Shown piece by piece: positions 63,919 to 64,000 of a stretch of DNA of 64,000 nucleotides. The position numbers and the translations under genes are program-made. Location of the stretch: the NCBI GenBank assembly GCA_948099385.1, contig CANUEZ040000206.1, positions 2,728,001-2,792,000 on the forward strand, in the 5' to 3' direction. The number at the start of each line of letters is the position of its first letter. The stretch's first letter is position 1. Source of the stretch: Fasciola hepatica (Eukaryota > Platyhelminthes > Trematoda > Plagiorchiida > Fasciolidae). The notes beneath the pieces were generated by a model. That model had not been told where the DNA came from, ran no database searches, and saw only the letters and a program-made list of their open reading frames with translations.

Positions 63919-64000
63919 GGCATTCCCTTATGAACAATCCACACAGATTGCTCATACAATGCAATAGAGCAGTAGCAGAGTAGATTTGTATAATATGATT
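63919..64000 (+). repeat. Partial monomer 152 cut by the window end
   Basis: The first 82 bp of a normal monomer (ggcattccctt through aatatgatt) are present and then the window stops. The array must continue beyond it. Confidence 0.97.

Larger units (their letters stand above)
1..64000 (+). repeat. Satellite DNA array, about 423-bp monomer, 151 full copies plus a partial copy
   Basis: The same monomer recurs from the first base to the last with no interruption. Starting each unit at the motif ggcattccc (occasionally altered), starts fall at 1, 424, 845, 1268, 1690, 2115, 2537, 2962, 3385 and so on to 63494 and 63919. Most units are exactly 423 bp; others are 421, 422, 424, 425 or 426 bp through one- or two-base indels at a few recurrent sites. 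All copies face the same way. By eye, neighbours usually differ at a few per cent of positions. No array boundary is present. Tandem arrays of this size and homogeneity are characteristic of eukaryotic centromeric, pericentromeric or subtelomeric satellites; which applies cannot be told from sequence alone. I do not recognise the family. Confidence 0.98.

Noticed and set aside
1..64000. CRISPR array or prokaryotic tandem repeat
   Set aside because: The repeat unit is 423 bp with no unique spacers and no associated genes; the whole unit is conserved, which fits satellite DNA and not a CRISPR array.
1..64000. Ribosomal DNA, histone or other tandem gene array
   Set aside because: The monomer is too short and holds no rRNA, 5S or histone sequence that I can recognise.

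Overview
The whole 64 kb window is one uninterrupted satellite DNA array. A monomer of about 423 bp (43.5% GC in the unit I counted) is repeated head to tail, always in the same orientation. Taking base 1 as the monomer start, there are 151 complete copies ending at 63918, then the first 82 bp of a 152nd. Both edges of the window lie inside the array, so its true size and flanks are not visible. I see no gene, no rRNA gene, no intact tRNA gene, no transposon insertion, no inversion and no unrelated spacer. The short open frames on both strands recur once per monomer with the same sequence and are by-products of the repeat.

This kind of sequence is typical of eukaryotic heterochromatin: centromeric, pericentromeric or subtelomeric satellite. 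I do not recognise the family and cannot name the organism. CpG observed/expected is about 0.66 over one monomer, with a CpG-free first third and an undepleted remainder.

Layout by shared diagnostic variants: 1-6343, monomers of a left-hand type with scattered two-monomer repeats; 6344-8883 and 10998-12691, two-monomer periods; 12692-17772, a seven-monomer period seen almost twice; 17773-21583, irregular and relatively divergent, including the most divergent monomer (19889-20313); 21584-28792, a six-monomer and a four-monomer form of one higher-order repeat (HOR) and a rearranged third; 28793-34719, blocks marked by a type I call G at 5-, 3- and 4-monomer spacing; 34720-40222, weakly ordered; 40223-43187, two-monomer periods; 43188-52070, an 8-monomer HOR and shortened forms; 51648-54185, a three-monomer tandem repeat; 53763-59684, a 4-6-4 monomer HOR; 59685-60953, transitional; 60954-63918, a three-monomer period.

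No genes work together here. What the window records is the history of unequal exchange, local duplication and conversion among monomers. The points most worth a second look are a tRNA-like half on the minus strand of each monomer, repeated conversion of imperfect palindromes into perfect ones, the bipartite CpG content, and nested HORs that differ by whole monomers. Type letters (A-F, G, P-X) are my own labels.
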